From assembly GCA_018644745.1 (NCBI GenBank), contig JABGPX010000608.1, positions 1-7,475 of the forward strand: a stretch of 7,475 nt of DNA, given 5' to 3'. The DNA comes from Spirochaetales bacterium. Lineage in GTDB: Bacteria; Spirochaetota; Spirochaetia; ARS1246. Below are positions 4,668 to 7,475 of the stretch, piece by piece; the stretch's first letter is position 1, and the number at the start of each line of letters is the position of its first letter. The notes beneath the pieces are model-generated. The model ran no database searches. It was not told the DNA's origin and saw only the letters and a program-made list of their open reading frames with translations. The position numbers and the translations under genes were made by a program.

Positions 4668-7475
4668 TCATATCAACTCTCCCCTTTCTTCCGGGGAGAA
4701 AAGCTCACCGTATAATAAATCGTCCCCCGGAACCTTTTTCTGCTTCGCGCTTTTTATAGCCTTGCCTTTCTCATCCGCGATGCCCTGTGCCACTTCTTCT
4801 TCGTGATACTGATGATTGAGCTTGAGGAGCCGCTTTAAGACTTCTTTGCGCGCTTCCGGGTTGATAGTGTATCTGACTCGATCATTTTCCGGAAGATATT
4901 CCACATTATAGAAATCATGAGAAACGTCGATATCATTCCAGCCATATGCATCCGCTGCTGCAACATCAACTTTTTCATGGAGTACCCGGAGTTTGACAAT
5001 TTCATCTACGAAATCATTGAAAGTGATGTTTGGATTATTTTTGGTCAAATATTTACGCAATTTGAATGATTCCTTTCCAATATGCCCCTCTATCTCATTG
5101 TCGCGTAGGCCCGAATCAATATAGGAAAGCTTAATATTATGATACTGGTTGTATATATTCGTTAGGCCAAGACCCGTTGATTTGCAGATCTCGCTACGTA
5201 ATTCATGGTATTCAATACCAAGCTTATCACCATCGATAGTGGCAGATTGGCGGGACGGAAAAGGAAAAGTTTCAAACGCATCAGTTGTATTGTATTTTAG
5301 TCGCGTATCGAGTGTAGAGCAGTATCGCCTTGCCCACTCCGTATGCAACGAGCTTTGCAAAAACGCATAAACCCAGAAGCGATCTGTTGCGATTACTTTA
5401 ATCATGTGGGAGAAGATCATAGATATGTTCTCAAACGTGAAAGTCTCAAACTTAGTCGTTTCGGGTATCACCAATACCCGCTCCAAGCGCTCGATTGTGT
5501 GGTACAGCTTTGGCCGCTTGTCAGCGTAAATCCACCATTTTTGTGGAAGTGGTTTGCGAAGCGCGAATGTCCCGTCATCCTTTTTTCGTGTTCTTTGCGG
5601 CTTAACCCTTTCCTCAACAATCCTGAAACAATCCGAGTATTTCTTTGCCTGCTCAATTGGCCAATCGAAGAAGTTTATAACATATCGGCTTGGGCTCTGA
5701 TCAAAACGGGAGTTAAGGTCCTCCCCATTCAGGTAAGGGAAAATAACGTCTCGATTCTCTGGATTCTTTCGTATGAGCAACTCCGCCTCCTTCGGATCAA
5801 GCACAAACCCCTTTCCGAGCAGATAGGAGCCTACAAAACTCATGTCGGCGTTTCTAACTAGTTTTAACGGATCGCCTAAGGCTTCTGAATCATCCAAGTA
5901 CGTCGATATGCGATCAACTCGAAGACCATCAAGGCGTTTCTGCTCTGCGAAGGGGCCCTTTGATATCGCTACAAGAGAAACTGAAACCGAAGCGACTCCT
6001 GGCCAAGGCATAGATCTGACGGCAAATGAAATTTCACCTCCTTGTTCTGATATAATATGCAGACTGCCTTCCCTGGTGCCGCCTTGAGCGATGGTATTCG
6101 TTGCCAACAGCCCAAAATGCCCGCTAGATCGTAGGAGTTCGAAATAGCGTCTGAAAAAATACCCTACGAGATCAATCGCTCCCGCGGGCGAATATTCTTG
6201 TTTCATGTAGTCAAGAAAATCTTGGCCGAAAACGGTTGTAATTTTTTTACCTCCCAAAAACGGCGGATTCCCAATCATGCAATCGAATCCACCCTCCGCA
6301 AAGACCGCCGGGAACTCAAGGAACCAGTGAAAGAATTTTTTCCCTCGTGCAGACTCTTTAGCCGCTGTAATCTGTCCGCTTCCTGTCATCGCCACCTCGC
6401 CAACGAGATAAGAACGGTAATCACCCTCCGTGCAGAGAACATGCTCGTTTGCCTCGATTTTCGGCAGAAAGAACTGCGCTGTCTGCAAATCGGCAAGGGA
6501 CTTAAGGTGCGAAAAGTTCGGCCCGGAAAGCATCTTCATATACGCCTGTTTTTTTTCTTCTATATCCCCCGGATCGCTTTCGGGCATCATAACAACTGCT
6601 TTGATCAATCCCTGCAGCAGCTTGAGATCATTATCTACGTTTCCTGCAAAACTCCAAACGTTTTGCTTGTCGCCGGATTCGTTTCGCTCTTTAGAGTTCT
6701 TTTTCCGATACCTGGACGCGACGCTCTTCTCGTCTCCTGGCCTAGTCTTAAATGCCTTATCAGCAATACCTCTTCCAAGGTCCTCCTGTCTACCGAGGCC
6801 AACCACCGCGTCGCCGCACTTGATCCGGTGATCTAGAAAATTGAGCGGCTCTCCAGGCTCATGTGCCTCGAGCCAAAGCGCAACTTTGCAGAGCTCCACG
6901 GCGTAAGGGTTCACATCAACTCCGTAGATGCAGTTTTTTATTGCATCCCGTACTCCCCGCCGTATCTCACCAGGTGCCGGCTGCTCATGGCCCGTCGTGG
7001 CTCGCGCTAATTCCAGCCCGATTCGTCTGGCTGCGCCAAGGAGAAAATGCCCGCTTCCGCAGGCTGCATCGCAAACTGATATCGAAAGCAGTCCGGCAAT
7101 AAGGTCTTCTTCCTCTTTCTTAGCGTCGATAACGTGATCCAGCGAATGATGAATCAGCGGCTGCGTAAGCTCCTCTGGAGTGTAGTACGAGCCGGAGGTT
7201 GATCGCTCTTCACCTTTTACAAGGTCAAAGGCAAATCCATTCCCCTTCTTGGTGAGTTTGGGGTCGTATTCCAGAAGGCCTTCGTAAACCGACCCGAACT
7301 CCTCAACGTTGAGAGAGCCATAGCTCACCCGGATCATGCTTCGGCTTTCTTCATCCCAAAACCATCCGAGTTTTCGAAAGCATTGTGAGAGAACATCGTT
7401 AGTCAGATCGCATCCTGCCAGCACTCCGAGAGCCGCCGGAGAGAAAAGCTCGCCGCCTAAAGGCGAAATTCCTAA
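4668..7475 (-). CDS. Eco57I/PglX-like adenine-specific DNA methyltransferase (DISARM DrmMI-like), 5' partial
   Basis: Class I SAM-dependent DNA adenine methyltransferase of the large Eco57I/PglX type; it probably methylates self DNA. The frame is open to the window edge, giving 935 visible residues with the true start outside; a GTG at 7424 is internal. Numbered from 7424: a family-typical VYEGLLEY segment (46-53), motif X region SGSYYTPEEL (77-86), SAM-binding motif I DAACGSGHF (119-127), acidic motif II region YGVDVNPYAVELCK (167-180) and catalytic motif IV NPPF (386-389, bases 6258-6269). The rest, about 500-725, looks like a TaqI/Eco57I-type target-recognition region ending in FETFPFP, followed by a helical, charged C-terminus. 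I see no nuclease domain in the visible part, though the missing N-terminus could hold one. The LGGELFSP opening and overall layout resemble DISARM class 1 methylases, but a type IIG enzyme or BREX PglX relative is possible. The family call is firm; the system assignment is inference. Confidence 0.88.
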   Translation of the reverse strand, partial: LGISPLGGELFSPAALGVLAGCDLTNDVLSQCFRKLGWFWDEESRSMIRVSYGSLNVEEFGSVYEGLLEYDPKLTKKGNGFAFDLVKGEERSTSGSYYTPEELTQPLIHHSLDHVIDAKKEEEDLIAGLLSISVCDAACGSGHFLLGAARRIGLELARATTGHEQPAPGEIRRGVRDAIKNCIYGVDVNPYAVELCKVALWLEAHEPGEPLNFLDHRIKCGDAVVGLGRQEDLGRGIADKAFKTRPGDEKSVASRYRKKNSKERNESGDKQNVWSFAGNVDNDLKLLQGLIKAVVMMPESDPGDIEEKKQAYMKMLSGPNFSHLKSLADLQTAQFFLPKIEANEHVLCTEGDYRSYLVGEVAMTGSGQITAAKESARGKKFFHWFLEFPAVFAEGGFDCMIGNPPFLGGKKITTVFGQDFLDYMKQEYSPAGAIDLVGYFFRRYFELLRSSGHFGLLATNTIAQGGTREGSLHIISEQGGEISFAVRSMPWPGVASVSVSLVAISKGPFAEQKRLDGLRVDRISTYLDDSEALGDPLKLVRNADMSFVGSYLLGKGFVLDPKEAELLIRKNPENRDVIFPYLNGEDLNSRFDQSPSRYVINFFDWPIEQAKKYSDCFRIVEERVKPQRTRKKDDGTFALRKPLPQKWWIYADKRPKLYHTIERLERVLVIPETTKFETFTFENISMIFSHMIKVIATDRFWVYAFLQSSLHTEWARRYCSTLDTRLKYNTTDAFETFPFPSRQSATIDGDKLGIEYHELRSEICKSTGLGLTNIYNQYHNIKLSYIDSGLRDNEIEGHIGKESFKLRKYLTKNNPNITFNDFVDEIVKLRVLHEKVDVAAADAYGWNDIDVSHDFYNVEYLPENDRVRYTINPEARKEVLKRLLKLNHQYHEEEVAQGIADEKGKAIKSAKQKKVPGDDLLYGELFSPEERGELI
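4691..7455. repeat. 20-base near-identical direct repeats bracketing the visible methylase frame
   Basis: Plus-strand bases 4691-4710 and 7436-7455 match at 18 of 20 positions, sharing the core AGAAAAGCTC. Both lie in the same reading frame and encode GELFSP, once near the visible N-terminus and once nine residues from the C-terminus. The spacing is 2745 bases, a multiple of three. The N-terminal copy is a conserved-looking family motif; the C-terminal copy may be coincidence or a tail mimicking it. Confidence 0.45.

Noticed and set aside
5343..5861. Plus-strand open frame of 172 codons inside the methylase gene
   Set aside because: It lies wholly antisense to conserved methylase sequence, shows no recognisable motif, and its length is expected as a shadow of a real gene on the other strand.
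6198..6836. Plus-strand open frame of 212 codons opposite the methylase core
   Set aside because: It overlaps motif IV (NPPF) and flanking sequence on the other strand, has an atypical Cys/Arg/Phe-rich composition and no family signature; an antisense shadow.

Overview
The window carries one compact block of five genes, all on the minus strand, so it reads from high to low coordinates. Both ends are cut: the first gene enters from beyond position 7475 and the last runs off past position 1. Gaps between genes are 1 to about 80 bases, no stretch over 300 bases lacks a gene, and I see no convincing terminator. This looks like a single operon. I found no RNA gene, insertion sequence, CRISPR array or tRNA.

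In transcription order the genes are: (1) a large Eco57I/PglX-like adenine-specific DNA methyltransferase, 5' end missing (>7475 to 4668), resembling the methylases of DISARM class 1 and related defence loci; (2) an RmuC-family protein with an N-terminal membrane anchor, a coiled coil and a nuclease-like domain (4584 to 3247); (3) a Pif1-like SF1B DNA helicase with a complete motif set (3174 to 1843); (4) a MotA/TolQ/ExbB-type membrane protein with a long helical tail, closely resembling ZorA of the Zorya anti-phage system (about 1781 to 192); (5) the start of a helical protein, coupled to gene 4 and cut by the window edge (190 to <1).

This combination suggests a defence-island operon. The methylase could mark self DNA. 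The ZorA-like protein could form a membrane motor or sensor. The helicase and the RmuC nuclease-like protein could act on invading or damaged DNA near the membrane. I do not recognise this exact gene set as a named system. It lacks the usual Zorya partners (ZorB with its transmembrane segment and OmpA-like domain, ZorC, ZorD or ZorE) and the DISARM partners (DrmA, DrmB, DrmC), at least within this window. How the genes work together is inference from gene content and order.

The host cannot be identified. Base composition is moderate by eye, in the mid-40s % GC overall and uneven inside the methylase gene. RmuC and a ZorA-type inner-membrane protein fit a Gram-negative bacterium, probably a proteobacterium, but this is weak. 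GTG and TTG starts with purine-rich ribosome binding sites show ordinary bacterial translation signals.
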